51,437 nt of DNA, taken from Candidatus Omnitrophota bacterium (GTDB lineage: Bacteria > Omnitrophota > Gorgyraeia > Gorgyraeales > Gorgyraeaceae). Positions within the stretch are counted from its first letter, which is position 1. Each line of letters opens with the position of its first letter. The stretch covers positions 1-51,437 of the forward strand of contig JAHIYJ010000021.1 in assembly GCA_018814825.1 (NCBI GenBank), read 5' to 3'. Under the pieces are notes generated by a model, which saw nothing but the letters and a program-made list of their open reading frames with translations, was not told the DNA's origin and did not search any database. Positions 1 to 9,668 of the stretch are shown here, piece by piece. The translations under genes were made by a program, and so were the position numbers.

Positions 1-1
1 C

Positions 2-649
2 TGTTTTGAAGTCGATAATCCCAGTAGGCTTCCCGAACCTCAGAATATAATCGAGACAATGGAGCCCTACGCCAGGACATATCTCATGATACCGCAGGAC
101 GCCCTCAGCTCTATCATTGATTTCTGCAAGACAAAACGCGGAGAATATAAATCCACGGAATACATATCCCTGGGTAAGATAAAATTAATTTTTGAGATGC
201 CTCTTTCCGAAATCGTCGTGGATTTTTACGATAAGATCAAATCAATGACAAAAGGGTACGGCTCGCTTGACTATGAGGTGATAGGTTACCGGGCTGAAAA
301 TCTTGTAAAGCTTGATATACTCATAAACGGTCAGCCGTGCGAGGCGCTTTCGTCCATAGTGCACGAAAGCAAGGCTGAATACAAAGGCAGGGCGCTTGCC
401 GTAAAACTGAAGGAACTTATACCGAGACAGCTCTTCGAGGTAATAATCCAGGCCGCCGTGGGTAGCAAGATACTGACCAGGACAAGGGTAGGGCCGCTGT
501 CAAAGAACGTGACAAGTAAATGTTATGGCGGCGATATTACCAGGAAACGTAAACTGTGGGAAAAACAAAAAGAAGGCAAAAAGAGGATGAAGCAATTCGG
601 CAGGGTTCAGATTCCCCAGGAAGCCTTTCTGGCAGCGCTGAAAATATAA
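2..649 (+). CDS. lepA: Elongation factor 4 (LepA), C-terminal part; 5' truncated by window edge
   Basis: Frame open from base 2 (CFEVDNPSRLPEPQNIIETMEPYA...); LepA C-terminal motifs (ITRKRKLWEKQKEGKKRMKQFGRVQIPQEAFLAAL). Confidence 0.97.
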   Translation, partial: CFEVDNPSRLPEPQNIIETMEPYARTYLMIPQDALSSIIDFCKTKRGEYKSTEYISLGKIKLIFEMPLSEIVVDFYDKIKSMTKGYGSLDYEVIGYRAENLVKLDILINGQPCEALSSIVHESKAEYKGRALAVKLKELIPRQLFEVIIQAAVGSKILTRTRVGPLSKNVTSKCYGGDITRKRKLWEKQKEGKKRMKQFGRVQIPQEAFLAALKI

Positions 650-665
650 AAAGACTGGAGAGATT

Positions 666-1223
666 ATGCTGAAGATCAAGATGAGTGACAGGATGCGGTA
701 TTTTATGAAAGAATGGGTTGAGCCGGTAATTATAGCCGTAGTGCTGGCGTTGATTATACGCACGTTCGTGGTTCAGGCCTTTAAGATACCTACCGGCTCC
801 ATGCGCCCCAGCCTGATAGAAGGGGACAGGATACTGGTCAATAAATTCATCTACAAGTTTAAAGAGCCTGCCCGCGGGGATGTCATTGTTTTTGTCTCGC
901 CCGAGGACAAGAAAAAGGATTTTATAAAAAGGCTTGTGGGCCTGAGCGGTGAGGAAATAGAGATATCAAACGGCACGGTATTGATTAACAAAAAGGCCGT
1001 TGACCCTGACTCCGTGATAAGGGAGCGCTATTATTATAACAGGGGCGATTTCGGCGCAGAAGGCCGGACAGTGACAGTCCCTGACGATGCTTATTATGCG
1101 CTCGGCGATAACAGTATTTCCAGCAGGGATTCGAGATACTGGGGGTTTATGCCAAAAAAATATCTTATAGGCAAGGCCTTTCTGATATACTGGCCATTGA
1201 CACGGATAAGGATTATAAGGTAA
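666..1223 (+). CDS. lepB: Signal peptidase I
   Basis: TM N-terminus, PTGSMRPSLIEGDRILVNKF, KRLVGLSGEEIEI, ALGDNSISSRDSRYWGFMP. Confidence 0.96.
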   Translation: MLKIKMSDRMRYFMKEWVEPVIIAVVLALIIRTFVVQAFKIPTGSMRPSLIEGDRILVNKFIYKFKEPARGDVIVFVSPEDKKKDFIKRLVGLSGEEIEISNGTVLINKKAVDPDSVIRERYYYNRGDFGAEGRTVTVPDDAYYALGDNSISSRDSRYWGFMPKKYLIGKAFLIYWPLTRIRIIR

Positions 1224-1243
1224 CTTCTTTCTTTGTTATTTGA

Positions 1244-1271
1244 TTGACCGCAGCTTGAAAAGTGTTATAAT
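1244..1271 (+). promoter_or_regulatory. Sigma70-like promoter for the glycine-zipper lipoprotein
   Basis: TTGACC-N16-TATAAT, followed by AGGAGGTG and ATG at 1294. Confidence 0.7.
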
Positions 1272-1293
1272 ATCCTAAAATAGGAGGTGCGCT

Positions 1294-1596
1294 ATGAAAA
1301 GGTATGGTATTCTTGTTGTTCTGGTTTTAATGGTGTTTGTGGTTGGCTGCACAGGCACGCAGAAAGGCGCCGGCATAGGTACGCTGGTAGGCGCCGGGGC
1401 AGGCGCTATCATAGGCCACCAGTCTGGACACGCGGCTGAAGGCGCTCTTATAGGTGGAGCAGCAGGCGCAGCGGGCGGCGCACTGATAGGCGACGCGTCC
1501 ATGACCAAATTCTGCCCAGTATGCGGCAAGAGCTTTAGTTCGGGTGTTCAGTATTGCCCAGCAGACGGCACAGAGCTGAAAGTCATCCAGAAATAA
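1294..1596 (+). CDS. Glycine-zipper lipoprotein with C-terminal zinc-ribbon-like motif
   Basis: Lipobox VVGC; Gly/Ala zipper; C-terminal CPVCGKSFSSGVQYCPADGTELK. Confidence 0.8.
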   Translation: MKRYGILVVLVLMVFVVGCTGTQKGAGIGTLVGAGAGAIIGHQSGHAAEGALIGGAAGAAGGALIGDASMTKFCPVCGKSFSSGVQYCPADGTELKVIQK

Positions 1597-1618
1597 AGCC
1601 TTAAGGACCATTTTGACA

Positions 1619-1654
1619 AAAAAGGCTCCGCGAAAACAGCGGGGCCTTTTTTAT
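1619..1654 (+). terminator. Rho-independent terminator
   Basis: aaaggctccgc gaaaaca gcggggcctttttt: GC stem followed by T tract. Confidence 0.8.
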
Positions 1655-1659
1655 TGTGC

Positions 1660-1688
1660 TTGACCGCTATTTTTTAGCGTGTTAAAAT
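1660..1688 (+). promoter_or_regulatory. Sigma70-like promoter, near-leaderless
   Basis: TTGACC-N17-TAAAAT; ATG at 1699, about 4 nt after predicted TSS. Confidence 0.55.
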
Positions 1689-1698
1689 TAAATCTATT

Positions 1699-3630
1699 AT
1701 GAATGAGTTCACTATCACATTTCTTCCCGAAAAAAAGACTATTTCCGTTGATAAAGGCACAGACCTCCTGACAGCCGCTATTAAATCTGGCATACATATA
1801 TATAATAGCTGTGGGGGAGAGGGCGTATGCGGTAGATGCAAGGTAATAGTTAAAAAAGGGGAATACATAACCGAGCGCAGCGGCAGGATCCCTGAAAAAG
1901 AGCGGAAAAAAGGATACGTCATGGCCTGCAGGACCACGCCCGAATCCGACATGACCGTGCTTGTGCCCGAGGAATCCAGGCTCGGTGACATAGAAGTGCT
2001 TACTGAGGAAGCAAAGGCCAGGCGGCTGGCTGGATTATATACTCCGGCCGAGAGGATAGAGGAAGAGAGAACTGAGCTAAAAGAAAAAATATTCAGGCAC
2101 GGCCCTTTATCGACAAAACTGTTCCTGAGGCTGCCGGGACCGTCCAGTGACGATAATTGCGGAGACGCGGAGAGGCTTTTCAGGGAAATAAGAAAAAACA
2201 GGGACATCCCGGTGATGCAGATGGGCCTTGCCAACATAAAGAAACTGCCGCGGCTCCTGCGCGAAAGCGGATGGGAAGTCACCGTAACCTTGGGCAACAG
2301 GAACGGTACCGCGGAAGTAGTGCTGATAGAGCCGGGAGACCGCTCCGAAAAGAACTTTGGCGTGGCTCTGGACATAGGCACTACGACCATAGTAGCCTAC
2401 CTGGTGGACTTAAAGTCCCAGAAAGTCCTCGGCGCGAAGGCCAGCTATAACCCACAGGTTGATTTCGGAGAAGACGTGATCTCCAGGATAATATACGCGC
2501 AGGAACAGGGAGGGCTGGAAAAGCTTCATCACGCGGTGATAGACACCATAAACGTATTTATATACAGCCTGACAAAAGAACAGGGCCTTACACTGGACGA
2601 TATCATCGCTGTCATGTGCGCGGGCAATACCACCATGACTCACCTGCTCCTAAAGATAGACCCGTCGCACATAAGGAAAGACCCCTATGTCCCGGCGGCG
2701 AACTTTCTGCCTGTGGTAAGGGCCGCCGAGGCTGGAATAAAGATAAATCCCCGCGGGCTTTTGGCTTGCCTCCCGTCCGTAGGTAGCTATGTGGGAGGCG
2801 ATATAACGGCCGGCATACTCTCTTCCGGCATGGACGATATGGATGAGTTATCGCTTTTTATAGACCTCGGCACCAACGGCGAGGTAGCGATAGGCAATAA
2901 GGAGTATTTTATGGCGTGCTCCACGTCCGCCGGGCCGTGTTTTGAGGGAGGAGGTCTGAAATCAGGAATCAGGGCCATGAAGGGCGCCATACAGAGCGTT
3001 TCTGTTAAAAATGGAAAACTTAGTTATAAGACTATCGGCAAAGAACGCCCCAGAGGCATCTGCGGCTCAGGCATTATCGATGCGCTTAGTGCTTTCCTCA
3101 AGCACAGGATCATAGACCGCTCCGGAAAGATAAAAGAAAACGATATATGCGGGACCAGAGACGCGGGCGGCGTAAAAGAGATAGTGCTTGTCGCTAAAAA
3201 AGATTCGGCCATCGGCATGGACATTACCATAGATGAAAACGATATAAAAAACCTGATACACTCAAAAGGCGCCATTTACACAGGCATAGATGTCCTGCTG
3301 AAAGAGTCCGGCTACAAGAAGGAGCACCTGAAAAACGTCTTTATAGCCGGGGGGCTTGGCACCGCGCTGGACATACGCTCCGCGATCAATATAGGACTCC
3401 TGCCGGATCTTCCGGAAGACAGGTTTAAGTTCATGGGGAACACTTCTATAACCGGCGCGAAACTGTGCCTGCTCTCGCAGGAGGCCATGGAAAAGGCCTC
3501 TCTTATCGCGAATAAGACGACGTATCTGGACCTCAGCGTTAATCCTTCTTTTATGAATAATTACAGCGCGGCGTTGTTCCTGCCGCATACGGACATAGAA
3601 TTATTTCCGTCTGTGAAAAAGATTTTATAG
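1699..3630 (+). CDS. Corrinoid protein reductive activator (RACo/AcsV-like): 2Fe-2S ferredoxin plus ASKHA/DUF4445 domain
   Basis: CGGEGVCGRCKV ferredoxin motif; GVALDIGTTTIVAYLVDL and DLGTNGEVAIGN ASKHA motifs. Confidence 0.9.
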   Translation: MNEFTITFLPEKKTISVDKGTDLLTAAIKSGIHIYNSCGGEGVCGRCKVIVKKGEYITERSGRIPEKERKKGYVMACRTTPESDMTVLVPEESRLGDIEVLTEEAKARRLAGLYTPAERIEEERTELKEKIFRHGPLSTKLFLRLPGPSSDDNCGDAERLFREIRKNRDIPVMQMGLANIKKLPRLLRESGWEVTVTLGNRNGTAEVVLIEPGDRSEKNFGVALDIGTTTIVAYLVDLKSQKVLGAKASYNPQVDFGEDVISRIIYAQEQGGLEKLHHAVIDTINVFIYSLTKEQGLTLDDIIAVMCAGNTTMTHLLLKIDPSHIRKDPYVPAANFLPVVRAAEAGIKINPRGLLACLPSVGSYVGGDITAGILSSGMDDMDELSLFIDLGTNGEVAIGNKEYFMACSTSAGPCFEGGGLKSGIRAMKGAIQSVSVKNGKLSYKTIGKERPRGICGSGIIDALSAFLKHRIIDRSGKIKENDICGTRDAGGVKEIVLVAKKDSAIGMDITIDENDIKNLIHSKGAIYTGIDVLLKESGYKKEHLKNVFIAGGLGTALDIRSAINIGLLPDLPEDRFKFMGNTSITGAKLCLLSQEAMEKASLIANKTTYLDLSVNPSFMNNYSAALFLPHTDIELFPSVKKIL

Positions 3631-3655
3631 AGATTACGGATCAAAGGAAGTGGAA

Positions 3656-3759
3656 GTTGGTTTATGGGTATGGAAGCTGGTTAGGAAGATAGAAGTAGAA
3701 GATAGGCGTTGGATATCAAGTTTCCGTTAGCCACTTCCAGCCTCCTAACCAGTTTCTAC
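3656..3759. repeat. 104-bp interspersed repeat, copy 1 (imperfect inverted-repeat element)
   Basis: Gapless alignment to 47169-47272, 86/104 identical by my count. Confidence 0.85.
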
Positions 3760-3789
3760 AACATTAAACCAGCTTCTATAAACAACGAA

Positions 3790-4608
3790 ATGCCATACAT
3801 AATAGCTATCGCGGGCAAAGGCGGGGTAGGCAAGACAACTGTCGCAGCTCTCCTGGCGCAGAGCCTGTTGAAAGTCGACAAGCCTGTCCTGGCCGTTGAC
3901 GCAGATCCAAACTCCAATCTCAACCTGCTGCTGGGGCTGGATTATTCGGAAACAGTTTCCGATATACGGGAAGAGGCCAGGAACCTTTCCTCGGTCAGTA
4001 TATCAAAAAGCGATTTCTTTAACATGCGGCTCGAGGAGATAATCGCTGAGGGAAACAGGATTGATCTTTTAGTCATGGGCAGACCTGAAGGCACCGGCTG
4101 TTATTGCGCCGTAAACAATATCCTCAGGGAGTATCTTTCTAAGTTGAGCAGGAATTATAAATTTGTAGTTATAGACAATGAGGCCGGAATGGAACATTTG
4201 AGCAGGCGCACGGCGAATCACGTGGATACGCTTCTTCTGGTGAGCGATTCTACTACTGTCGGAGTCCAGGCCGCGGTTAACGCGTTTAATACCGCCAAAA
4301 AGGCCGGGCTGAAAGTAAAGGACTTCAGGCTGGTAATAAATAAATCCAGGACTGAACTGAGAGAGGATAAGGTAAAATTATTGGAAAAAGCCGGATTGAC
4401 GGTGGCCGGCTATGTGCCTTATGACGAAGCTATAGAAAAAAACAGCGAACAGGGCAAAGAACTGGGAAAACGCTTAACAGATATATTCAATCTTGATTGC
4501 ATAGGCCTGTTGAATGCAATCAAGGAAAGGGGTCTGGGGGAAGATTTCCCCCAGGCTTTCGGGGTAACAGGGAGCGAAGCGACCGTCATAGGGGCAGAGC
4601 CCCTTTGA
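3790..4608 (+). CDS. CooC/AcsF-like nickel-insertion (MinD/ParA-type) ATPase
   Basis: MPYIIAIAGKGGVGKTTVAALLAQSLL; ADPNSNLNLLLGL; real start probably 3790, as the longer ORF from 3709 lies in the repeat. Confidence 0.85.
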   Translation: MPYIIAIAGKGGVGKTTVAALLAQSLLKVDKPVLAVDADPNSNLNLLLGLDYSETVSDIREEARNLSSVSISKSDFFNMRLEEIIAEGNRIDLLVMGRPEGTGCYCAVNNILREYLSKLSRNYKFVVIDNEAGMEHLSRRTANHVDTLLLVSDSTTVGVQAAVNAFNTAKKAGLKVKDFRLVINKSRTELREDKVKLLEKAGLTVAGYVPYDEAIEKNSEQGKELGKRLTDIFNLDCIGLLNAIKERGLGEDFPQAFGVTGSEATVIGAEPL

Positions 4609-4716
4609 AAAAATCTGCAGGATAAAGTCTCTGCCCGAAAGACAGATTTTTCTTGACCTTGTTCTTGATCCAGGATACGCAGACAAGACAGGCCTTAAAA
4701 CAAAGACGGGGCAATA

Positions 4717-5682
4717 ATGGAAAGAGTAATCGAAAAATGGCAGGATAGTATAAGCGAACTTACGCTTGGCGCGGCCAAAGAGTCAGGAGGTACCCGCGCC
4801 AATACGGTTAAAATAGGAGGAGAGACAGGGATTTATTTTCTAAAAGGCGAGGACGCATGCCCTAATCCGCCTGTTATAGCCATGGAAGTCTGGGATATGG
4901 AGCCTGAAAACTGGACTGACGCGCTCAAGTCCAATTTTGGCAGCGCCCTGAAAGATCCGGCTGAGTGGGCCAGGATGTGCGTCGAAAAATTCAAGGCCGA
5001 TCTTATATGCCTCCGCCTGGCTAGCGTGCACCCGGACACAAAGGATTCATCGGCCGAGGAAGCGGGCAAGACGCTGGAAAAGGTCCTTAAGGCCGTAAGC
5101 GTCCCCCTGATTATCGTAGGCAGCGGTTCGCACGAGAAAGATAACGACGTGGTCGTGCGATGCGGTGAAGTGGCGCGCGGCGAAAACTGCCTGTTCGGCA
5201 TAGCCGCCCGGGAAAACTACAAGACCCTGACAGCCGCCTGCCTGAGCGGAGGGCACTCTATCATCTCCGAGGCCCCCATAGATATTAATATCGCGAAACA
5301 GCTTAATATACTTATATGCGACATGCAGTTTCCGCCCGAAAAAATAGTCATACATCACGCGACCGGCGCCCTGGGGTACGGCCTTGAGTATACCTATTCG
5401 ATAATGGAGAGGACCCGCCTCGCCGGGCTTTCCGGTGACAGGATGCTCTCCATGCCTATGATAAATTTCGTGGGGCAGGAAGTATGGAAGACAAAAGAGG
5501 CGAAAGCCGGCGACGAGGTCGCTTCTGATTGGGGCCCTACCAGAGACAGGGGCGCTTTACTCGAAACAGCGACTGCCTGTTCTTATCTCAACGCCGGCGC
5601 CGACATCCTGGTGATGAATCACCCGAAGGCCGTGGAAAAGACCAAAGAAATAATCAAAGATCTATGTAATGTAAAAAATTAA
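4717..5682 (+). CDS. acsD: CODH/ACS corrinoid iron-sulfur protein small (delta) subunit
   Basis: AcsD/CdhD-like TIM barrel: GGETGIYFLKGEDACPNPPVIAMEVWD, DWGPTRDRGALLETATA. Confidence 0.92.
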   Translation: MERVIEKWQDSISELTLGAAKESGGTRANTVKIGGETGIYFLKGEDACPNPPVIAMEVWDMEPENWTDALKSNFGSALKDPAEWARMCVEKFKADLICLRLASVHPDTKDSSAEEAGKTLEKVLKAVSVPLIIVGSGSHEKDNDVVVRCGEVARGENCLFGIAARENYKTLTAACLSGGHSIISEAPIDINIAKQLNILICDMQFPPEKIVIHHATGALGYGLEYTYSIMERTRLAGLSGDRMLSMPMINFVGQEVWKTKEAKAGDEVASDWGPTRDRGALLETATACSYLNAGADILVMNHPKAVEKTKEIIKDLCNVKN

Positions 5683-5691
5683 GGAGCGGAT

Positions 5692-6489
5692 ATGTTTGTT
5701 ATAGGCGAAAGAATCAACGGAATGTTCAAGGACGTCGCGGAGGCCGTGAAAAAAAAGGATAAGGAAGTCATACGGTCTCTGGCTAAAAAACAGGTAGCCT
5801 CAGGCGCGAACGCGCTCGACGTAAACGTGGGCCCGTCATCGGATAACCCAAAAGAAGTCATGGAGTGGCTTGTGAAGACCATCATAGAGGCGGTCGGCGA
5901 CGTACCGCTGGCCATAGATACGACAAAAAAGGATGTCATGGAGGCGGGGTTAAGTCTGTGCAGGAGGAAACCTATAATAAACTCTGTAAACGCCAACGAG
6001 GACAAGATGAAACCTCTCTTCGCGCTCGCCAAAAAATACAAAGCCTCGGTCATTGGCTTGACAACTGACAAATCAGGCATACCAAAGGACTCTGAGGGCA
6101 GGCTGGAGCTGGCAATGAAGATAATAGCGTCTGCCATGGAGCATGGCATAGACACCTCGGATATCTATATCGACACAGTCATACTGCCCGTAAACGTGGC
6201 TCAGGCCCACGTGAAAGAAGTCTTAAAAACAATAAGGGAGCTTAAGGTGCTGGCAGACCCCGCTCCTAAGACTATCCTTGGGCTCTCAAATGTCTCGCAG
6301 GGTTCTCAGGCGCATCTCAAGCCGCTCATAAACAGGACTTTCCTGGCCATGGCGATCGCGTCAGGGCTTGACGCGGCCATAATGGACGCGAACGACAAGG
6401 ATTTGTTAGACACTGCCATAACAGCGGAATTATTAATGGAAAGACAGCTCTACTGCGACTCGTTCCTTGACGCCTACCGCAAAAAGTAA
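5692..6489 (+). CDS. acsE: Methyltetrahydrofolate:corrinoid methyltransferase (pterin-binding)
   Basis: FVIGERINGMFKDV, ALDVNVGPSSDN, ILGLSNVSQG pterin-binding motifs. Confidence 0.88.
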   Translation: MFVIGERINGMFKDVAEAVKKKDKEVIRSLAKKQVASGANALDVNVGPSSDNPKEVMEWLVKTIIEAVGDVPLAIDTTKKDVMEAGLSLCRRKPIINSVNANEDKMKPLFALAKKYKASVIGLTTDKSGIPKDSEGRLELAMKIIASAMEHGIDTSDIYIDTVILPVNVAQAHVKEVLKTIRELKVLADPAPKTILGLSNVSQGSQAHLKPLINRTFLAMAIASGLDAAIMDANDKDLLDTAITAELLMERQLYCDSFLDAYRKK

Positions 6490-6492
6490 CCT

Positions 6493-6566
6493 GGAAAATA
6501 GGGGACAGCGACCTATTTTTTCCAGAAAACATAAGAAAGAAAATAGGTCGCTGTCCCCTATTTTCC
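6493..6566. repeat. REP/BIME-like inverted repeat
   Basis: 27-bp perfect arms (6493-6519 / 6540-6566), 20-nt spacer; each arm also self-folds (AAATAGG...CCTATTT). Confidence 0.9.
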
Positions 6567-6596
6567 CCAGAAAAGTGTAAAGTTAGGGAGAATAAG

Positions 6597-7016
6597 ATGA
6601 CAGTTGTTAGTAAAACGATAAAATTGAATACAAAAGGGGACACGGATATAATCAATATAACCGACCAGGTCGCGGCTGCTTTATCAAAGTCAGGCCTGAT
6701 CGACGGCGTGGTGACAGTATTTGTAAGCGGCTCAACAGGAGCGCTAACCACGGTTGAGTACGAACCGGGGCTTGTCCAGGATCTCAAGGCTTTTTTTGAG
6801 AAGATCGCGCCCAAGACAGGCTCGTACGAGCATAATACGCGCTGGCACGACGGCAACGGTTACGCGCATGTGCGCTCATCGCTCCTTGGCCCGAGCGTTT
6901 CAGCGCCTTTCGCTAAAGGCCTTTTGATGCTCGGTACCTGGCAGCAGATTATTTTTATAGATTTTGATAACCGGCCACGCTCAAGGGAATTAATAGTGCA
7001 AATAATGGGAGAATAA
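6597..7016 (+). CDS. YjbQ/UPF0047 family (secondary thiamine-phosphate synthase)
   Basis: GSTGALTTVEYEPGL, HDGNGYAHVRSSLLGPS, GTWQQIIFIDFDNRPR. Confidence 0.9.
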   Translation: MTVVSKTIKLNTKGDTDIINITDQVAAALSKSGLIDGVVTVFVSGSTGALTTVEYEPGLVQDLKAFFEKIAPKTGSYEHNTRWHDGNGYAHVRSSLLGPSVSAPFAKGLLMLGTWQQIIFIDFDNRPRSRELIVQIMGE

Positions 7017-7029
7017 AACAATACATTTA

Positions 7030-7058
7030 TTGTATGGAATTTCAATAATTCCATACAA
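7030..7058. repeat. Intergenic hairpin, 12-bp perfect stem
   Basis: TTGTATGGAATT TCAAT AATTCCATACAA. Confidence 0.85.
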
Positions 7059-7086
7059 CTTACCCGAACGAAGTGAGGATTAAATT

Positions 7087-8373
7087 GTGAAACCGGTATT
7101 GCAGGTAGCCTTGGATTTTGTGGATTTGAAACGCGCCGTAAAATGCGCCGGAGAGGCTGTTGCGGGCGGCGTAGACTGGCTTGAGGCGGGGACCCCGCTT
7201 ATCAAGAGCGAGGGGCTTGACGTCGTGCGTGAGCTCCGCAGGTTATTCCCTAAAAAAACCCTTGTGGCTGACATGAAGATAATGGATGCCGGACGCGTGG
7301 AAGTTGAGATCGCCGCCAAGGCCGGGGCTAATGTCGTGTGTGTCCTGGGCGCCGCGAGTGACGCCACGATAAAAGAGTGCGTTGAGGCCGCCCATAATTA
7401 CGGGGCGAAGATACAGGCGGACCTTATTGCTGTCAGAGACGCGAAGCAACGCGCCATAGAGATAGAAAAGCTCGGAGTGGATTATATAGGCGTACATTGC
7501 GCGATCGATGACCAGATGAGGGCAAAGGACCCATTCAGACAGTTAAAGGACATAAGAAAGGCTGTGAGTCTGCCGATTGCTATAGCAGGCGGGATAAATT
7601 CCGAGACCGCGCCTCAGGCTGTCAGATCAGGGGCCAGTATCGTGATAGTGGGAGGGGCCATAAATAAATCGAGCGACGCGAAGAAGGCTACCTCGGAAAT
7701 AAGAAGCTCCATGCTGACATTAAAGGGAATAAAGACAGATCTTTTTAAAAGGGTCTCGGAAAAAGACATCGGCAGTGTCCTTAAAATAGTATCGACCGCG
7801 AATCTCTCGGACGCGATGCACAGGACCGGACATCTCAGGGGGCTACAGGCTATTTCTCCCGGGGTAAAGATGCACGGAAAGGCTCTAACGGTAAGGACGT
7901 ATCCTGGAGACTGGGCCAAGGCGGTAGAAGCCATAGATCTGGCTGAGGAGGGCCAGGTCATTGTTATTGATGCAGGAGGGGTGGCTCCGGCTGTATGGGG
8001 AGAGCTTGCCACGCACGGCGCTATTCAAAAAAAATTAGCCGGGGTTGTGATAGACGGCGCGATAAGGGATTCACATGAGATAAGGGCATTGAGATTCCCC
8101 GCGTTTGCCAGGATAATATCCCCGGCGGCCGGCGAGCCTAAAGGTTTCGGCGAAATAGGGGTCCCTGTCAGCGTCAGCGGGACCAGGGTTTTTACCGGCG
8201 ACTATATAGTCGGGGACGATGACGGAGTTGTTGTTATTCCGGGGCAGAACGCCGCGGAGATAATAAACAGGGCCATGAGCGTCCTCGAGACAGAGAACCG
8301 CCTGAGAAAAGAAATAGACTTAGGCAGCACGCTCGCGAAAGTGGCCGAATTATTAAAATGGGAAAAAAAATAA
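7087..8373 (+). CDS. Fused hexulose-6-phosphate synthase / RraA-like protein
   Basis: N-terminal OMP-decarboxylase-like HPS (LQVALDFVDLKRAV, EAGTPLIKSEG, VADMKIMDAG); C-terminal RraA-like (NLSDAMHRTGHLRGL, VVIDGAIRDSHEIRALRFPAFAR); GTG start. Confidence 0.92.
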   Translation: MKPVLQVALDFVDLKRAVKCAGEAVAGGVDWLEAGTPLIKSEGLDVVRELRRLFPKKTLVADMKIMDAGRVEVEIAAKAGANVVCVLGAASDATIKECVEAAHNYGAKIQADLIAVRDAKQRAIEIEKLGVDYIGVHCAIDDQMRAKDPFRQLKDIRKAVSLPIAIAGGINSETAPQAVRSGASIVIVGGAINKSSDAKKATSEIRSSMLTLKGIKTDLFKRVSEKDIGSVLKIVSTANLSDAMHRTGHLRGLQAISPGVKMHGKALTVRTYPGDWAKAVEAIDLAEEGQVIVIDAGGVAPAVWGELATHGAIQKKLAGVVIDGAIRDSHEIRALRFPAFARIISPAAGEPKGFGEIGVPVSVSGTRVFTGDYIVGDDDGVVVIPGQNAAEIINRAMSVLETENRLRKEIDLGSTLAKVAELLKWEKK

Positions 8374-9497
8374 AACACGGCAAGATTTTTGTAGCAGCGA
8401 CCAGGCAGAATGACGGCAAGACCACGGTATCGCTGGGGCTTATACACGCCTTTAAAAAAAGATTCAAAGGGGTGGGGTTCATAAAACCTGTCGGGCAAAG
8501 GTATGTCATAGAACATGGGTATAAAGCGGACGAGGATTCCGTTCTCATAGAAAAGGTCTGCGGCATAAGGTCCCGCCTTAAGGACATGAGCCCTGTCGCC
8601 ATAGAACGGGGCTTCACGGAAAAATACATAAAAAAAGGCAGCTCCGAAGTATTGGCGCACGACATCAAGGCCTCATTCGAGCGCGTATCAAGGCATAAAG
8701 AGCTTATAGTAATAGAGGGCACAGGCCACGCGGGCGTCGGCTCCGTGTTTGACCTCTCGAATGCCAAGGTAGCGAAGCTCTTAGGCGCTAAAGTCATATT
8801 GGTCACCTCAGGTGGGATAGGCAAACCCATAGACGAGATAGAGCTGAACCGCGCGCTGTTCGAGAAAGAAGGTGTTGAAGTGATCGGCGTTATCGTAAAT
8901 AAAGTCCTGACAGCAAAGTACGATAAAATCAAGAAAATTATAAATCTCGGATTTAAAAGAAAAGGTATCGATGTCCTGGGCATAATACCCTACACTCCAC
9001 TCTTGTCCATGCCCATGATACAGGATATCCTGGAAGAAACAGATATAGAGCTTATATCGAAAAAAGTAGGAATGCGCAACAGGGTGCAGAACATACTCGT
9101 AGGGGCCATGGAGCCGCACGATGCCCTGGACTACATAGAAAACGGCACATTACTGATAACCCCGGGAGATAGGGAAGATATGCTGATGACCATTCTCAGT
9201 GCGCACCTGCTTAAAAAACCAAAAAAAGATGTCTTCATATCAGGCATTGTCCTTACAGGAGGAATAGTCCCCAACAAAAAAATAATGATGCTTATAGAAA
9301 AGGCCAGGATACCTGTCCTCCTCAGCCAGAAGCACACATACAAGGCGGCCTCACAGATACACGACCTTGCCATAAAGATAACACCCGAAGACAGGGATAA
9401 GACTCAAATGGCCGCTAAGCTGGTCGAGAAATATGTGAATATAGACGAGTTGCTTAAGAAAATCTCCAAAAAAGGAGGTCAAATATGTTCGGCATAG
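8358..9497 (+). CDS. BioD-like P-loop / DRTGG-domain protein (phosphotransacetylase N-terminal-like)
   Basis: [21 protein letters not shown]-loop; [12 protein letters not shown]-terminal DRTGG-like domain ([30 protein letters not shown]). Confidence 0.8.
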   Translation: MGKKIKHGKIFVAATRQNDGKTTVSLGLIHAFKKRFKGVGFIKPVGQRYVIEHGYKADEDSVLIEKVCGIRSRLKDMSPVAIERGFTEKYIKKGSSEVLAHDIKASFERVSRHKELIVIEGTGHAGVGSVFDLSNAKVAKLLGAKVILVTSGGIGKPIDEIELNRALFEKEGVEVIGVIVNKVLTAKYDKIKKIINLGFKRKGIDVLGIIPYTPLLSMPMIQDILEETDIELISKKVGMRNRVQNILVGAMEPHDALDYIENGTLLITPGDREDMLMTILSAHLLKKPKKDVFISGIVLTGGIVPNKKIMMLIEKARIPVLLSQKHTYKAASQIHDLAIKITPEDRDKTQMAAKLVEKYVNIDELLKKISKKGGQICSA

Positions 9498-9646
9498 GCA
9501 TGCCAGAATTAGTCCTAATACTTCTTATATGCCTGCTTGTGTTCGGGGCGGCAAAGCTTCCTGAGATAGCGAGAAACCTCGGAAAAGGCATAAAGGAATT
9601 CAAAAAAGAGATGAAGGGCGGCGAAAAAGAAAAAAAGGAACAGTAA
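9485..9646 (+). CDS. tatA: Twin-arginine translocase TatA/E subunit
   Basis: 53-aa [56 protein letters not shown]; absent from the supplied ORF track. Confidence 0.93.
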   Translation: MFGIGMPELVLILLICLLVFGAAKLPEIARNLGKGIKEFKKEMKGGEKEKKEQ

Positions 9647-9668
9647 GCGCAAAAACTGCCTGATATTC

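Noticed and set aside
1674-2390. 238-aa minus-strand ORF opposite the RACo-like gene
   Set aside because: Ser/Leu-rich shadow ORF of a well-supported + strand CDS; no recognisable domain. The same applies to the other long minus-strand ORFs overlapping confident + genes
3709-3789. N-terminal extension of the CooC-like ORF
   Set aside because: Encoded by the 104-bp repeat; the canonical N-terminus MPYIIAIAGKGGVGKTT starts at 3790
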